A stretch of 64,000 nucleotides of DNA, taken from positions 532,468-596,467 of the forward strand of contig NZ_JAROAU010000001.1 of the NCBI RefSeq assembly GCF_029433855.1, read 5' to 3'. The notes beneath the pieces are model-generated. The model was given only the letters and a program-made list of their open reading frames with translations. It was not told the DNA's origin and made no database searches. The position numbers and the translations under genes were made by a program. Source of the DNA: Candidatus Kosakonia sp. 282A-S69. GTDB lineage: Bacteria > Pseudomonadota > Gammaproteobacteria > Enterobacterales > Enterobacteriaceae. Shown one piece after another: positions 1 through 12,168 of this stretch (its first letter is position 1; each line of letters starts with the position of its first letter).

Positions 1-282
<282 letters not shown>

Positions 283-550
283 TCTATTTATGTGCCGAAT
301 AAATTCAGCCCAGACGCGGCGGGCAGCGGCGTAAAAACGGGCAATTTTTCCGCAGAGAAAGAGGCCATATTAATGGGCCGCGTAAAATGAGGGCGCAATT
401 AGCGACGCGGTGATGTCGTCGCGCGCAAAATATTATTTCGCGGTGTTCTCTGCGCCCGTAAAACAATTTATTACCGAAACGCCATTTCATTAACAGCTCC
501 GCGTGCGATAAAAAAACGCTATTTTTAGGCGGCAGCGATCACACTTTTTC

Positions 551-596
551 GCTCATCCCCGCTACTCCTCCCTGTCTAATCCCCGCCAGGATGAGG
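551..596 (+). promoter_or_regulatory. MalT boxes of the malPQ promoter
   Basis: Three matches to the MalT box (GGGGAKGAGG) occur within 46 bp. Two are on the minus strand (GGGGATGAG, complement of 552-560; AGGGAGGAG, complement of 565-573). One is on the plus strand (GGATGAGG at 589-596). Arrangement and position, about 70-110 bp before the malP start, match the E. coli malP promoter, so malPQ is expected to be activated by MalT with ATP and maltotriose. Confidence 0.75.
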
Positions 597-663
597 AAGT
601 CATACCCGTAGATCTGCACACTAGCGTCAATGTCGATTATCTTCACACAGGACCCGGATTTTT

Positions 664-3057
664 ATGACAAAGCCAACGTTTGATAAAGCGCAATTTGAAG
701 CGGCCCTGACGCGCCAGTGGCAGCGTTTCGGGGTTCACTCTGCAACGGAAATGACAACTCGCCAGTGGTGGCATGCCGTAAGCGGCGCGCTGGCGGAACT
801 GTTGGCAGCGCAGCCTGCGCCAAAAGCGGCGAAGGAACAGCGCCACGTTAACTACATCTCAATGGAGTTCTTGATTGGCCGCCTGACGGGCAACAACCTG
901 CTGAACCTCGGCTGGTATGAGGCGGTCGGCGAGGTATTGCAAGCGCACGATATCCAGTTGACCGATCTGCTGGAAGAGGAGATCGATCCGGCGCTCGGCA
1001 ACGGCGGTCTGGGGCGTCTGGCAGCCTGCTTCCTCGACTCAATGGCGACCGTCGGTCAGCCTGCCACCGGGTATGGCCTCAACTACCAGTACGGGCTGTT
1101 TCGCCAGTCCTTTGTCGACGGCCAGCAGCATGAAGCGCCGGATGACTGGCACCGCCGCAGCTATCCGTGGTTCCGCCATAACGAACAGCTGGATGTGCAG
1201 GTCAACATCGGCGGCAAAGTGAGTAAAGAGGGGCAGTGGCAACCGGCCTTTACCCTTGTGGGCGAAGCCTGGGATCTGCCAGTGATTGGCTACCGCAACG
1301 GCATTACGCAGCCGCTGCGCCTGTGGCAGGCTACCCATGCGCATCCCTTCAACCTCACCAAGTTCAACGATGGCGACTTCCTCCGCGCAGAGCAGGCGGG
1401 TATCGACGCTGAAAAGCTCACCAAAGTGCTCTACCCGAACGACAACCACCAGGCCGGTAAGAAGCTGCGTCTGATGCAGCAATATTTCCAGTGTGCCTGC
1501 TCGGTGGCCGACATCCTGCGCCGTCATCATCTGGCCGGGCGCAAGCTTGCTCAACTGCCGGATTACGAAGTGATCCAGCTTAATGATACCCACCCGACCA
1601 TTGCCATTCCCGAGCTGCTGCGCGTGCTGCTTGATGAGCATCAGCTGAGCTGGGATGACGCCTGGGCGATCACCAGCCGTACCTTCGCCTACACTAACCA
1701 TACGCTGATGCCGGAAGCGCTCGAGCGCTGGGATGAGTCGCTGGTAAGAGCGCTGCTGCCACGCCATATGCAGATCATCAAGCGCATCAATGAGCGCTTT
1801 AAAGCGCAGGTTGAGCAGACCTGGCCGGGTAATAAAGCGGTGTGGGCAAAACTGGCGGTGGTACATGACAAACAGGTGCGCATGGCCAACCTCTGCGTGG
1901 TCGGCGGTTTTGCTGTCAACGGCGTGGCCGCGCTGCACTCGGATCTGGTGGTGAAAGATCTCTTCCCGGAATATCACCAGCTGTGGCCGGGCAAATTCCA
2001 TAACGTCACCAACGGCATCACGCCGCGCCGCTGGATCAAACAGTGCAACCCGCTGCTTGCTGCGCTGCTTGATAAGACGCTGAAAAAAGAGTGGGCCAAC
2101 GATCTCGATCAACTGATCAATCTTGAGCAGTACGCCGACGATGCAGCGTTTCGCCAGCGCTATCGCGACATTAAGCGCCAAAACAAAGTGCGGCTGGCGG
2201 AATTCGTTAAAGCGCGCACCGGCATTGTGATCAACCCGGAAGCTATCTTTGATATTCAAATCAAGCGCTTGCATGAGTACAAACGCCAGCACCTTGGCCT
2301 GCTGCATATCATTGCGCTCTATAAGGAGATGCGCGAAAACCCGCAGGCGAACCGCGTGCCGCGCGTCTTCCTGTTTGGCGCAAAAGCGGCGCCGGGTTAC
2401 TACCTGGCGAAGAATATCATCTACGCTATCAACAAAGTGGCAGACGTCATTAACAACGATGCATCGATTGGCGACCAGCTGAAAGTGGTGTTCCTGCCGG
2501 ATTATTGCGTCTCGGCGGCGGAAAAACTGATCCCGGCGGCGGATGTCTCCGAGCAGATCTCAACCGCGGGCAAAGAGGCCTCGGGCACCGGCAATATGAA
2601 ACTGGCACTCAATGGCGCATTGACGGTCGGCACACTGGATGGCGCTAACGTTGAAATCGCTGAGCAGGTGGGCGAAGAGAATATCTTTATCTTCGGTCAC
2701 ACCGTTGAGCAGGTGAAGGCGTTAAAAGCGAAAGGTTACGACCCGGTCAAGTGGCGTAAAAAAGATAAGCGGCTTGATGCGGTGCTGAAAGAGCTGGAGA
2801 GCGGAAAATACAGCGGCGGCGATAAGCATGCCTTCGACCAGATGCTGCACAGCATCGGCAAACAGGGCGGCGATCCCTACCTGGTGATGGCGGATTTCGC
2901 CGCCTATGTCGAAGCGCAAAAGCAGGTGGATGTGCTCTATCGCGACCAGGAGGCCTGGACGCGTGCGGCGATCCTCAATACCGCGCGCTGCGGCATGTTT
3001 AGCTCTGACCGCTCGATCCGTGATTACCAGACCCGCATCTGGCAGGCAAAACGTTAA
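664..3057 (+). CDS. malP: Maltodextrin phosphorylase MalP
   Basis: This is a 797-residue glycogen-phosphorylase-family enzyme, the same length as E. coli MalP and near-identical to it through most of its length. It phosphorolyses the non-reducing end of maltodextrins to glucose 1-phosphate in the cytoplasm and uses pyridoxal phosphate. The PLP-lysine region [20 protein letters not shown] is intact near the C-terminus, and the substrate-site segment [17 protein letters not shown] is present near the N-terminus. It is the first gene of malPQ; malQ starts 10 bp after its stop. Regulation by MalT boxes just upstream is expected. Confidence 0.98.
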   Translation: MTKPTFDKAQFEAALTRQWQRFGVHSATEMTTRQWWHAVSGALAELLAAQPAPKAAKEQRHVNYISMEFLIGRLTGNNLLNLGWYEAVGEVLQAHDIQLTDLLEEEIDPALGNGGLGRLAACFLDSMATVGQPATGYGLNYQYGLFRQSFVDGQQHEAPDDWHRRSYPWFRHNEQLDVQVNIGGKVSKEGQWQPAFTLVGEAWDLPVIGYRNGITQPLRLWQATHAHPFNLTKFNDGDFLRAEQAGIDAEKLTKVLYPNDNHQAGKKLRLMQQYFQCACSVADILRRHHLAGRKLAQLPDYEVIQLNDTHPTIAIPELLRVLLDEHQLSWDDAWAITSRTFAYTNHTLMPEALERWDESLVRALLPRHMQIIKRINERFKAQVEQTWPGNKAVWAKLAVVHDKQVRMANLCVVGGFAVNGVAALHSDLVVKDLFPEYHQLWPGKFHNVTNGITPRRWIKQCNPLLAALLDKTLKKEWANDLDQLINLEQYADDAAFRQRYRDIKRQNKVRLAEFVKARTGIVINPEAIFDIQIKRLHEYKRQHLGLLHIIALYKEMRENPQANRVPRVFLFGAKAAPGYYLAKNIIYAINKVADVINNDASIGDQLKVVFLPDYCVSAAEKLIPAADVSEQISTAGKEASGTGNMKLALNGALTVGTLDGANVEIAEQVGEENIFIFGHTVEQVKALKAKGYDPVKWRKKDKRLDAVLKELESGKYSGGDKHAFDQMLHSIGKQGGDPYLVMADFAAYVEAQKQVDVLYRDQEAWTRAAILNTARCGMFSSDRSIRDYQTRIWQAKR

Positions 3058-3066
3058 GGAAGCGCA

Positions 3067-5148
3067 ATGCAGAGTAAACGTCTGGAACAGGCCGCGCTGA
3101 CGGCAGGAATCAGCCCAAATTACATCAATGCGCACGGGAAACCGCAGTCCATCAGCGCGCAGACCAAACAGCGGTTACTGGATGCGATGCACCCTGTACC
3201 GGCGGCGCAAAGTGCTGCACCTGTGCCTGCGGTACAGGTGTTTATTCACGGTAAAAAGAAGCGGCTGGTGGTCTCCGGTAAGGGGCAATACCAGTGGCAA
3301 CTGGCGACCGAGGCGGGCAAAACCTATCAGGGTGAGGTGAGCGGCGGTGACGATCTGCCGCTACCAGGTGGCCTGGCGCTGGGTTACCACACCCTGACGC
3401 TGACGCAAAAAAAGCAGCAGTGGACGTGCCGGGTGATTATCGCCCCCGCCCGCTGTTATGAGCCGCAGGCGCTGCGTGACGGTAAAAAACTGTGGGGTGC
3501 CTGCGTGCAGCTCTATACGTTACGTTCTGCAAGCAACTGGGGGATCGGCGATTTTGGCGATCTGAAACAGATGCTCTCAGGCGTCGGCGAACGCGGCGGC
3601 GCGTTTATCGGGCTTAACCCGATTCATGCGCTCTATCCCGCTTACCCGGAGAGCGCCAGCCCCTATAGCCCGTCGTCTCGCCGCTGGCTGAACATTATCT
3701 ATATCGACGTTAACGCGGTTGAGGATTTTGCGCAGAGCAAAGCGGCGCAGGCGTGGTGGAAAAAAGCAGCGACGCAGAAAGCGCTGCGCGCCGCGCGCGA
3801 GAGTGAGTGGGTCGATTATTCGGCCGTCACCGCGCTCAAGCTGACGGCACTGCGTATGGCGTGGCAAGGTTTCAGCCAGCGCGGCGAGGGGGATGAGCAG
3901 TTTGCCGCCTTCCGCGCCTTCGTTGAGCAAGAGGGCGACAGCCTCTACTGGCAGGCGGCATTCGATGCGCTGCATGCTTTCCAGGTGCAGGAAGATCCGC
4001 TGCGCTGGGGCTGGCCGGCCTGGCCTTCGGGCTACCAATCGATCGATAGCCCGGAGGTGAAAGCCTTTTGCCAGCAGCATGCCGATGAGGTCAATTTCTA
4101 CCTCTGGTTGCAGTGGCTGGCATTTACCCAGTTCGCAGAGTGCTGGCAAACCAGCCAGGGTTACCAGATGCCGATTGGCCTCTATCGCGATCTGGCGGTG
4201 GGCGTGGCGGAGGGTGGTGCGGAGACCTGGTGCGATCGAGAGCTTTACTGCCTGAAAGCCTCCGTTGGCGCACCGCCGGATATTCTCGGGCCGCTGGGGC
4301 AAAACTGGGGCCTACCGCCGATGGATCCGCACGTCATGCAGACGCGCGGCTATGCGCCGTTTGTCGATCTGCTGCGTGCGAATATGAAAAATTGCGGCGC
4401 GCTGCGTATCGATCATGTGATGTCGATGCTGCGTCTGTGGTGGATCCCCTACGGCGAAACGGCGGATCAGGGTGCCTATGTCCACTATCCGGTTGACGAT
4501 CTGCTGGCGATCCTCGCGCTTGAGAGCCACCGTCACCAGTGTATGGTGATTGGCGAAGATCTGGGTACTGTTCCGCAGGAGATCGTCGGCAAGCTGCGGC
4601 GCAGCGGCGTTTACTCCTACAAAGTGCTCTATTTCGAGAACGACGATAAGGTGTTCCATGCCCCGCAAGCGTGGCCGGCGCAGTCGATGGCGGTTGCGAC
4701 CACCCACGATCTGCCGACCCTGCGCGGCTACTGGGAGAGCGGCGATTTAACCCTTGGCAAAACGCTGGGTCTCTATCCGGATGAAGAGCTGCTGAGCGGT
4801 TTATATGAGGACCGTGAGCAGGCCAAACAGGGGCTGCTGACGGCACTGCATCAGCATGGCTGCTTGCCTCAGCGCGCGGGGAAAAAGGCGTTACGCATGC
4901 CGATGTCATCGGTCCTCAATCGCGGTTTACAGCGCTATATTGCGGACAGCAACAGCGCCCTGCTGGGGCTGCAACCGGAGGACTGGCTCGATATGTCGTC
5001 GCCGGTTAACGTGCCCGGTACCAGCGATCAGTATCAGAACTGGCGGCGTAAGCTCGCGGTCTCGCTGGAGGAGATGTTTGCCGATGAGAGCGTGAACAAG
5101 CTGATCAAGGATCTTGACCGTCGCCGTAAGGCCGCCGGAAAGCGGTAA
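3067..5148 (+). CDS. malQ: 4-alpha-glucanotransferase (amylomaltase) MalQ
   Basis: The 693-residue protein is one residue shorter than E. coli MalQ. This family-77 glycoside hydrolase transfers glucan segments between maltodextrins, releasing glucose and making longer chains that MalP can phosphorolyse. Catalytic signatures are visible: RIDHVMSMLRLWW (nucleophile Asp), IGEDLGTVP (acid/base Glu) and TTHDLPTLRGYW (transition-state Asp). It sits 10 bp downstream of malP and is co-transcribed. It ends convergently towards gntT with a REP cluster between them. Confidence 0.98.
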   Translation: MQSKRLEQAALTAGISPNYINAHGKPQSISAQTKQRLLDAMHPVPAAQSAAPVPAVQVFIHGKKKRLVVSGKGQYQWQLATEAGKTYQGEVSGGDDLPLPGGLALGYHTLTLTQKKQQWTCRVIIAPARCYEPQALRDGKKLWGACVQLYTLRSASNWGIGDFGDLKQMLSGVGERGGAFIGLNPIHALYPAYPESASPYSPSSRRWLNIIYIDVNAVEDFAQSKAAQAWWKKAATQKALRAARESEWVDYSAVTALKLTALRMAWQGFSQRGEGDEQFAAFRAFVEQEGDSLYWQAAFDALHAFQVQEDPLRWGWPAWPSGYQSIDSPEVKAFCQQHADEVNFYLWLQWLAFTQFAECWQTSQGYQMPIGLYRDLAVGVAEGGAETWCDRELYCLKASVGAPPDILGPLGQNWGLPPMDPHVMQTRGYAPFVDLLRANMKNCGALRIDHVMSMLRLWWIPYGETADQGAYVHYPVDDLLAILALESHRHQCMVIGEDLGTVPQEIVGKLRRSGVYSYKVLYFENDDKVFHAPQAWPAQSMAVATTHDLPTLRGYWESGDLTLGKTLGLYPDEELLSGLYEDREQAKQGLLTALHQHGCLPQRAGKKALRMPMSSVLNRGLQRYIADSNSALLGLQPEDWLDMSSPVNVPGTSDQYQNWRRKLAVSLEEMFADESVNKLIKDLDRRRKAAGKR

Positions 5149-5151
5149 TAA

Positions 5152-5338
5152 AAATGCCCGGCCGCATGGTGCGCCCGGGCATGCTGCCGGATGGCGGCTG
5201 CGCCTTATCCGGCCTACGCCTTTTCAGTCACACTGAACCTGTAGGCCGGATAAGCGAAGCACCATCCGGCATTCGGTTTCAGCCCATCGAACCACATTCG
5301 CAGGCCGGATAAGCAAAGCGCTATCCGGCAATGGTTGC
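5152..5338. repeat. REP/BIME palindrome cluster between malQ and gntT
   Basis: At least three REP-type units alternate in orientation, with cores GCCGGATGGCGGC and GCCGGATAAGCG and partners such as CTTATCCGGCCTACG and CACCATCCGGCA. They sit between the 3' ends of convergent malQ and gntT, a common location for enterobacterial BIMEs, which can stabilise mRNA 3' ends and bind gyrase or IHF. Confidence 0.85.
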
Positions 5339-5339
5339 C

Positions 5340-6656
5340 TCAGACCACCATTCCTAACAGCAAGCAACCCACCAGGCCACATACCGAGATAATGGTTTCC
5401 AGCGCTGACCACGAACGCATGGTTTCGCCGATGGTCAGGTTGAAATACTCCTTAAACAGCCAGAAGCCCGGATCGTTGACGTGCGAGAAGATCACGCTTC
5501 CGGAGCCAACGGCAATCACCATCAGTTCAGGGCTTACCCCGGTTGTCGCGATCAGCGGTGCTGCGATACCACCTGCGGTAATCGCCGCAACGGTCGCGGA
5601 GCCGAGCGCAATACGCAGCACGGCGGCAATCGACCAGGCCATAAACAGCGGAGAGAGGTTGGTGGCGTGCATCATTGAGGCGATGTACTTGTCCACGCCG
5701 CTGTCGACCAGCACCTGCTTAAACGCGCCGCCGCCGCCGATGATCAGCAGCATCATGGCGATGATTTTGATCGAGCTGGTCAGCGTGTCGTTGATATCGT
5801 CCATTGAACGGCCACGATTCAGACCAAAGGTGAAGACCGCAATCAGCACCGCAATCATTGTCGCCATAACCGGGTCACCGAAGAACTCGGCGTAGGGCAG
5901 CAGGGCGTGGCCTTTCGGCAGCACCATCTCCGCCACAGCGCGCAGCGCCATCAGGATCACAGGAACCAGCGATGTCCAGACGCTGACGCCAAAGCCCGGC
6001 ATCTCCTCTTCGCTAAAGGTTTTTGCGTTATAGAGCCCTTCCGGGATCGGTTTATCAATATTTTTCAGGAAACGGGCGTAGACCGGGCCTGCGAGGATCA
6101 CCGTCGGAATACCGAGCAGCGTACCGTAGAGCAGGGTTTTACCCATATCGGCGTGGAAAATGGTGGCGATAGCGGTTGGACCCGGATGCGGCGGCAGGAA
6201 GCCGTGCGTCACGGAAAGGGCCGCGGCCATCGGCACGCCAACGTAGAGCAGGGGGATGCGTGCGGAAGCGGCGACGGTAAAGACCAGCGGCAGCAGCAAC
6301 ACGAAACCCACTTCATAGAAGAGGGCGAAACCGACGGTAAAGCCGGTTAATACGATCGCCCACTGGATATGCTTGCGACCAAATTTTTCAATCAGCGTGG
6401 TGGCAATACGCTGCGCGCCGCCGCAATCTGCCAGCAGCTTACCCAGCATGGCGCCGAAGCCCATGATCAGCGCAAGGCTGCCCAGCGTTCCGCCAACGCC
6501 GGCTTTGATCGATTTAATCACGGCATCCAGCGGCATGCCCTGCATCATCCCCACGGCAAGCGCGACGAGGATCAGAGCGATAAACCCGTTCATTTTGAAA
6601 CGGATCATGAGGAGCAGTAGGAGAGCAACACCGATAGCAACGATGACTAATGGCAT
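5340..6656 (-). CDS. gntT: High-affinity gluconate transporter GntT
   Basis: This is a 438-residue GntP-family inner-membrane permease with about 12-14 hydrophobic segments, the same length as E. coli GntT and near-identical over its length. Conserved signatures include GGTLGSLALIMGFGAMLGKL, GFLPPHPGPTAIA and VGSGSVIFSHVNDPGFWL. It imports gluconate with protons at micromolar affinity. Two GntR-type operators lie upstream, one of them 20 bp before the start codon, so gluconate induction through GntR is expected. It is convergent with malQ. Confidence 0.97.
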   Translation of the reverse strand: MPLVIVAIGVALLLLLMIRFKMNGFIALILVALAVGMMQGMPLDAVIKSIKAGVGGTLGSLALIMGFGAMLGKLLADCGGAQRIATTLIEKFGRKHIQWAIVLTGFTVGFALFYEVGFVLLLPLVFTVAASARIPLLYVGVPMAAALSVTHGFLPPHPGPTAIATIFHADMGKTLLYGTLLGIPTVILAGPVYARFLKNIDKPIPEGLYNAKTFSEEEMPGFGVSVWTSLVPVILMALRAVAEMVLPKGHALLPYAEFFGDPVMATMIAVLIAVFTFGLNRGRSMDDINDTLTSSIKIIAMMLLIIGGGGAFKQVLVDSGVDKYIASMMHATNLSPLFMAWSIAAVLRIALGSATVAAITAGGIAAPLIATTGVSPELMVIAVGSGSVIFSHVNDPGFWLFKEYFNLTIGETMRSWSALETIISVCGLVGCLLLGMVV

Positions 6657-6675
6657 GATTTACCTGGCCTTTAAT

Positions 6676-6691
6676 TTGTTATGGGTAACGT
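6676..6691 (-). promoter_or_regulatory. Proximal GntR-type operator of gntT
   Basis: TTGTTATGGGTAACGT, an imperfect palindrome (half-sites GTTA and TAAC), resembles the distal copy at 6809-6824 and the E. coli gntT operator as I remember it. It lies about 20-35 bp upstream of the gntT start, inside the expected leader. E. coli gntT likewise has one operator over the promoter and one in the early transcribed region. Confidence 0.6.
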
Positions 6692-6808
6692 CAGTGTTTT
6701 CAGGCAGCCGCTTTCAAAAGGTGAAATCGCGCTGCGGCACCGTTTCGGCTTACATCCATTGCTGAAAATTGTAGTCGGATGTTTTTTATCTTGTCGGTGC
6801 CTGCCGGG

Positions 6809-6824
6809 ATGATACGGGTAACAT
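6809..6824 (-). promoter_or_regulatory. Distal GntR-type operator of gntT
   Basis: ATGATACGGGTAACAT is a 16-bp palindrome with one mismatched pair. Its complement, ATGTTACCCGTATCAT, is the GntR operator sequence I associate with E. coli gntT. It lies about 150 bp upstream of the start codon. With the proximal copy, 132 bp away, it could support looping repression. Confidence 0.7.
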
Positions 6825-6898
6825 CCCGATAAAGAGAATCACCCGGCGGATCAAAATGTAAGAAGTGAGAACTTCGTCAAACTAACAGCCCAGCAAAA

Positions 6899-7130
6899 TC
6901 ACGGGGTTATTTGCCGGATGGCGGCGTCTTATCCGGTCTGTGAAGGCGGGCGGAGCAGGATTATCGCTGGAGAGGCTTGTCTGCCTGCGTCTTATCCGAC
7001 ATGGGGGCAGGGGCCAGGCTTGTAGTATGGAGGGGGCATTACCGGATGGCGGCTGCACCTTATCCGCACTGCGGGATCAGGTGGAAGAGGCCCGGTAAGC
7101 GAAGCGCCACCGGGCAATACTCAAAAGCGC
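6899..7130. repeat. REP-type palindromes between gntT and nfuA
   Basis: Several divergent REP units (TGCCGGATGGCGGCGTCTTATC, split here as TGCCGGATGGCGGC then GTCTTATCCGG; TACCGGATGGCGGC then TGCACCTTATCCG; GGTAAGCGAAGCGCCACCGG) fill the upstream half of the 482-bp gntT-nfuA gap. The other half is the gntT promoter. No gene is seen here. Confidence 0.75.
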
Positions 7131-7138
7131 AGGGAGGC

Positions 7139-7714
7139 TTAGTAGTAGGAGTGCTCGCCGCGCTGGTGCTCGGTGAGGTCACGCACGCCGGCGAGTTCCG
7201 GGAACTCGTTCAGCAGCTGCTTCTCAATGCCCTCTTTCAGGGTTACGTCAACCATGGAGCACCCGTTACAGCCGCCGCCGAATTGCAGAATGGCGTAGCC
7301 TTCATCGGTGATCTCCATCAGCGTAACGCGACCACCGTGGCCTGCGAGCTGTGGGTTGATTTGTGATTGCAGTAAATACTCTACGCGCTCCATCAGCGGG
7401 GCGTCGTCAGAGACTTTACGCATTTTGGCGTTCGGGGCTTTCAGCGTCAGCTGTGAGCCCAACTGGTCGGTGACAAAATCGATTTCCGCATCTTCAAGAT
7501 ACGGCGCGCTCAGCTCATCGACATAGGCAACCAGTTGTTCAAATTTCAGCGCGGTATCGGTGGCTTCGACCGCATCCGGCGGACAGTAAGAGACACCACA
7601 CTCTGCGTTTGGCGTGCCTGGATTGATCACAAATACGCGGATTTGTGTCCCTTCTTCCTGATTCGCCAGCAGTTTGACAAAGTGCGCTTGGGCAGCGTCG
7701 GAAATACGGATCAT
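7139..7714 (-). CDS. nfuA: Fe-S biogenesis protein NfuA
   Basis: The 191-residue protein has the two domains of E. coli NfuA: an N-terminal degenerate A-type carrier domain (about residues 1-95) and a C-terminal Nfu domain (about 110-191). The Nfu domain holds the CxxC motif [19 protein letters not shown], which binds a [4Fe-4S] cluster at a dimer interface. It delivers clusters to targets such as lipoyl synthase and aconitase under iron limitation or oxidative stress. It follows gntX in the same orientation, 58 bp downstream. Confidence 0.97.
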   Translation of the reverse strand: MIRISDAAQAHFVKLLANQEEGTQIRVFVINPGTPNAECGVSYCPPDAVEATDTALKFEQLVAYVDELSAPYLEDAEIDFVTDQLGSQLTLKAPNAKMRKVSDDAPLMERVEYLLQSQINPQLAGHGGRVTLMEITDEGYAILQFGGGCNGCSMVDVTLKEGIEKQLLNEFPELAGVRDLTEHQRGEHSYY

Positions 7715-7772
7715 AGCAATGGCCTAATAGTTGACTATTTTACTCGGTTATAATACGCCCATCATCGAGGGT

Positions 7773-8456
7773 CTACAAGGTTCGACACAGGCACCAGACC
7801 TGAACAGTGGCTGCGCCGCTGCGTAAAAGCAGCTGGCTGATCTCTGCGACCGTGCTGCCGGTGGTGACGACATCATCCACAACAACGATATGGAGACCCG
7901 CGACCGGCAATTCAAGACGGAAGGCGTTTTTCACGTTCCTTTTACGTAGCCGTGCCGCCAGCTGATGCTGAACCGATGTCGCCCGCCTTCGCCTGAGCGC
8001 CGCGTGCGGGTAAGGACAATGCAGCCAGCGCGAAAGGCTTCTGCACAGTAGATCGCTCTGATTAAACCCCCTTCGCCACTGGCGGCGGGCATGTAGCGGC
8101 ACGCTTACCAGCATATCCGGCGGCGGCAGGGGGTGGATGCGCCGCGCACTCTGTACCGCCAGTAGCAGCAGGCGCGCCAGCGCGGGCGCCATCTCGGGGC
8201 GCGGATGGAATTTAAACTGATGCACCAGCAGGCTGAGCGGCGGGGCATAGCGGCTGACGGCAATCAGCCGTTGCCAGGGCGGTGCGCGGCGTAAGCAGCG
8301 TCCGCAGGGAAGCTGTTCACTGGCGGCGGGTAAACCGCACAAAGGGCAAACTTTTTCGCGCCGTTGCAGGCTGCGCGTACAGCGCGAGCAGATGCCCCAG
8401 TGGCTAAGCATTAATGGCATCAGGCATAGCCAGCACAATCCCGGCACTGTTAGCAT
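7773..8456 (-). CDS. gntX: GntX, ComF-family phosphoribosyltransferase-like DNA-utilisation protein
   Basis: I place the start at the ATG complementary to 8454-8456, giving MLTVPGLCWLCLMPL and 227 residues, the E. coli GntX length; upstream in-frame codons have no homology to it. The N-terminus has paired cysteines (CWLC, CSRC, CPLCG, CGRC) forming a zinc-binding region, and the C-terminus has the PRPP-loop VVVDDVVTTGSTVAE. ComF-family proteins act in DNA uptake; in E. coli GntX is needed for using DNA as a carbon source and was earlier linked to gluconate transport. bioH is divergent from it. Confidence 0.92.
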   Translation of the reverse strand: MLTVPGLCWLCLMPLMLSHWGICSRCTRSLQRREKVCPLCGLPAASEQLPCGRCLRRAPPWQRLIAVSRYAPPLSLLVHQFKFHPRPEMAPALARLLLLAVQSARRIHPLPPPDMLVSVPLHARRQWRRGFNQSDLLCRSLSRWLHCPYPHAALRRRRATSVQHQLAARLRKRNVKNAFRLELPVAGLHIVVVDDVVTTGSTVAEISQLLLRSGAATVQVWCLCRTL

Positions 8457-8494
8457 GTTGCACCTCCTTGTGTGAAAGAAGAGAACGATAACTG

Positions 8495-9265
8495 ATGAGT
8501 GACATCTGGTGGCAAACCAAAGGCGAAGGAGATGTGCATCTTGTGCTGCTACACGGCTGGGGACTGAATGCACAAGTATGGGATGGCATTACGGCGGAAC
8601 TCAGCTCGCATTTTACCCTGCACCTGGTCGATCTTCCGGGGTATGGCCGCAGCCGTGATTTTGGCACCCAGACCCTGGCACAGATGGCGCAGTGTGTTTT
8701 AACGCAGGCGCCGGAAAAGGCGATATGGCTTGGCTGGAGCCTCGGCGGGCTGGTGGCAAGCCAGATTGCGCTGCAAGCGCCGGAACGGGTAAGCGCGCTG
8801 GTCACCGTCGCCTCTTCGCCCTGTTTCAGCGCGCGGGAAGCGTGGCCGGGGATCAAACCTGAAGTGCTGGCCGGTTTTCAGCATCAACTGAGTGAGGATT
8901 TTCAACGCACGGTTGAGCGTTTTCTGGCGCTGCAAACCATGGGCAGTGACACCGCACGTCAGGATGCGCGCCTGCTGAAAAGCGCCGTCTTGTCGCTGGA
9001 TATGCCGTCGACAGAGGTGCTGAATGGCGGGCTGGAGATCCTGAAGAGGGTCGATCTGCGTGAGGCGTTACAGAACCTGTCGCTGCCGTTCTTGCGCCTG
9101 TATGGTCATCTTGATGGGCTGGTGCCGCGTAAGATTGTGCCGCTGCTGGATGAGATGTGGCCCTCAAGCGAGTCAATTATTTTCCCGAAAGCGGCCCATG
9201 CGCCGTTTGTGTCGCACCCTGAAGCCTTTTGCGATGCGCTGCTGGCGCTGAAAGCGAAGCTATAG
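8495..9265 (+). CDS. bioH: Pimeloyl-ACP methyl ester carboxylesterase BioH
   Basis: This 256-residue alpha/beta-hydrolase matches E. coli BioH in length. It removes the methyl group from pimeloyl-ACP methyl ester, ending the BioC-BioH route to the biotin pimeloyl chain. The nucleophile elbow GWSLGG places Ser at about residue 82; Asp is in [10 protein letters not shown] and His in [11 protein letters not shown]. The oxyanion strand LLHGWGLN is intact. In E. coli the next locus beyond bioH is yhgA-feoC; here it is envZ, because the intervening block is inverted. Confidence 0.97.
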   Translation: MSDIWWQTKGEGDVHLVLLHGWGLNAQVWDGITAELSSHFTLHLVDLPGYGRSRDFGTQTLAQMAQCVLTQAPEKAIWLGWSLGGLVASQIALQAPERVSALVTVASSPCFSAREAWPGIKPEVLAGFQHQLSEDFQRTVERFLALQTMGSDTARQDARLLKSAVLSLDMPSTEVLNGGLEILKRVDLREALQNLSLPFLRLYGHLDGLVPRKIVPLLDEMWPSSESIIFPKAAHAPFVSHPEAFCDALLALKAKL

Positions 9266-9275
9266 AAGGGGAAAA

Positions 9276-9300
9276 GCGCTTTGCCAGACGAGCAAAGCGC
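9276..9300. terminator. Hairpin between convergent bioH and envZ
   Basis: A perfect 9-bp stem, GCGCTTTGC / GCAAAGCGC, with a 7-base loop lies in the 42-bp gap between the convergent ends. There is no long T tract on either strand, so strength as an intrinsic terminator is uncertain. It marks the left endpoint of the block inverted relative to E. coli K-12. Confidence 0.6.
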
Positions 9301-9307
9301 CACAGGT

Positions 9308-11376
<2,069 letters not shown>

Positions 11377-11593
11377 TGTTTTTACTCCCAAAGGTTCCGA
11401 CAATAATGTTTCCGTATTCTAAAAAAGTGCGCGTTAACGACCAGCGAAATCTGGTATACATTCTAGTCGAAATTGTTACAAAGCATATTTAACAGCAGCT
11501 TATATGCATATTGCATCACATAAAGCATGATTAATCCGCGCGTTACCGCGTTCCGTTTGTAAAGTGCAGCGAAGACATTAATAAGGCTCATCA

Positions 11594-12067
11594 ATGAAAA
11601 CGCCCCTGATTACCCGTGAAGGTTACGACAAACTGAAGCAGGAACTCGATTTTCTCTGGCGTCAGGAGCGCCCGGAAGTGACAAAAAAGGTCACGTGGGC
11701 GGCAAGCCTCGGCGACCGCAGCGAAAACGCTGATTATCAATACAACAAAAAGCGCCTGCGCGAAATCGATCGTCGCGTGCGCTACCTGACAAAATGTCTC
11801 GAAAATTTAAAAATCGTCGATTATTCGCCGCAACAGGAAGGAAAGGTCTTTTTTGGTGCCTGGGTGGAGATTGAAAATGACGATGGCGGCACGCTGCGTT
11901 TTCGCATCGTCGGCTACGACGAAATTTTCGGTCGCAAAGATTACATCTCCATCGATTCACCGATGGCCCGCGCGCTGCTGAAAAAAGAGGTGGGTGATGT
12001 GGCGGTAGTGCAGACGCCGGGCGGCGAAGCGACATGGTACGTCAACGAGATTGTCTATGTGAAATAA
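11594..12067 (+). CDS. greB: Transcript cleavage factor GreB
   Basis: This 157-residue protein has an N-terminal antiparallel coiled coil with the acidic tip SLGDRSENADYQYNKKRL (the Asp-Glu pair that reaches the polymerase active site) and a C-terminal FKBP-like domain. It is one residue shorter than E. coli GreB, lacking the terminal proline. It stimulates transcript cleavage by backtracked RNA polymerase. It is divergent from ompR across a 217-bp promoter region in which I identify no specific operator, and is followed by tex in the same orientation. Confidence 0.97.
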   Translation: MKTPLITREGYDKLKQELDFLWRQERPEVTKKVTWAASLGDRSENADYQYNKKRLREIDRRVRYLTKCLENLKIVDYSPQQEGKVFFGAWVEIENDDGGTLRFRIVGYDEIFGRKDYISIDSPMARALLKKEVGDVAVVQTPGGEATWYVNEIVYVK

Positions 12068-12168
12068 GTGCCCGGATGAGTCTGAGAGCGCCTGCCGATG
12101 GCTGGCATTTTGCTGTGCCAGTCCGTATAACTGTCCCCTGATTTTTTGTTCAGAAGATGATGAAAGAC

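Noticed and set aside
1039-2307. A 422-codon open frame antisense to malP
   Set aside because: It is a shadow of a GC-rich coding sequence: the plus-strand frame is a full-length, strongly conserved MalP. Antisense frames of this type also occur inside argD, nirB, gntT and greB.
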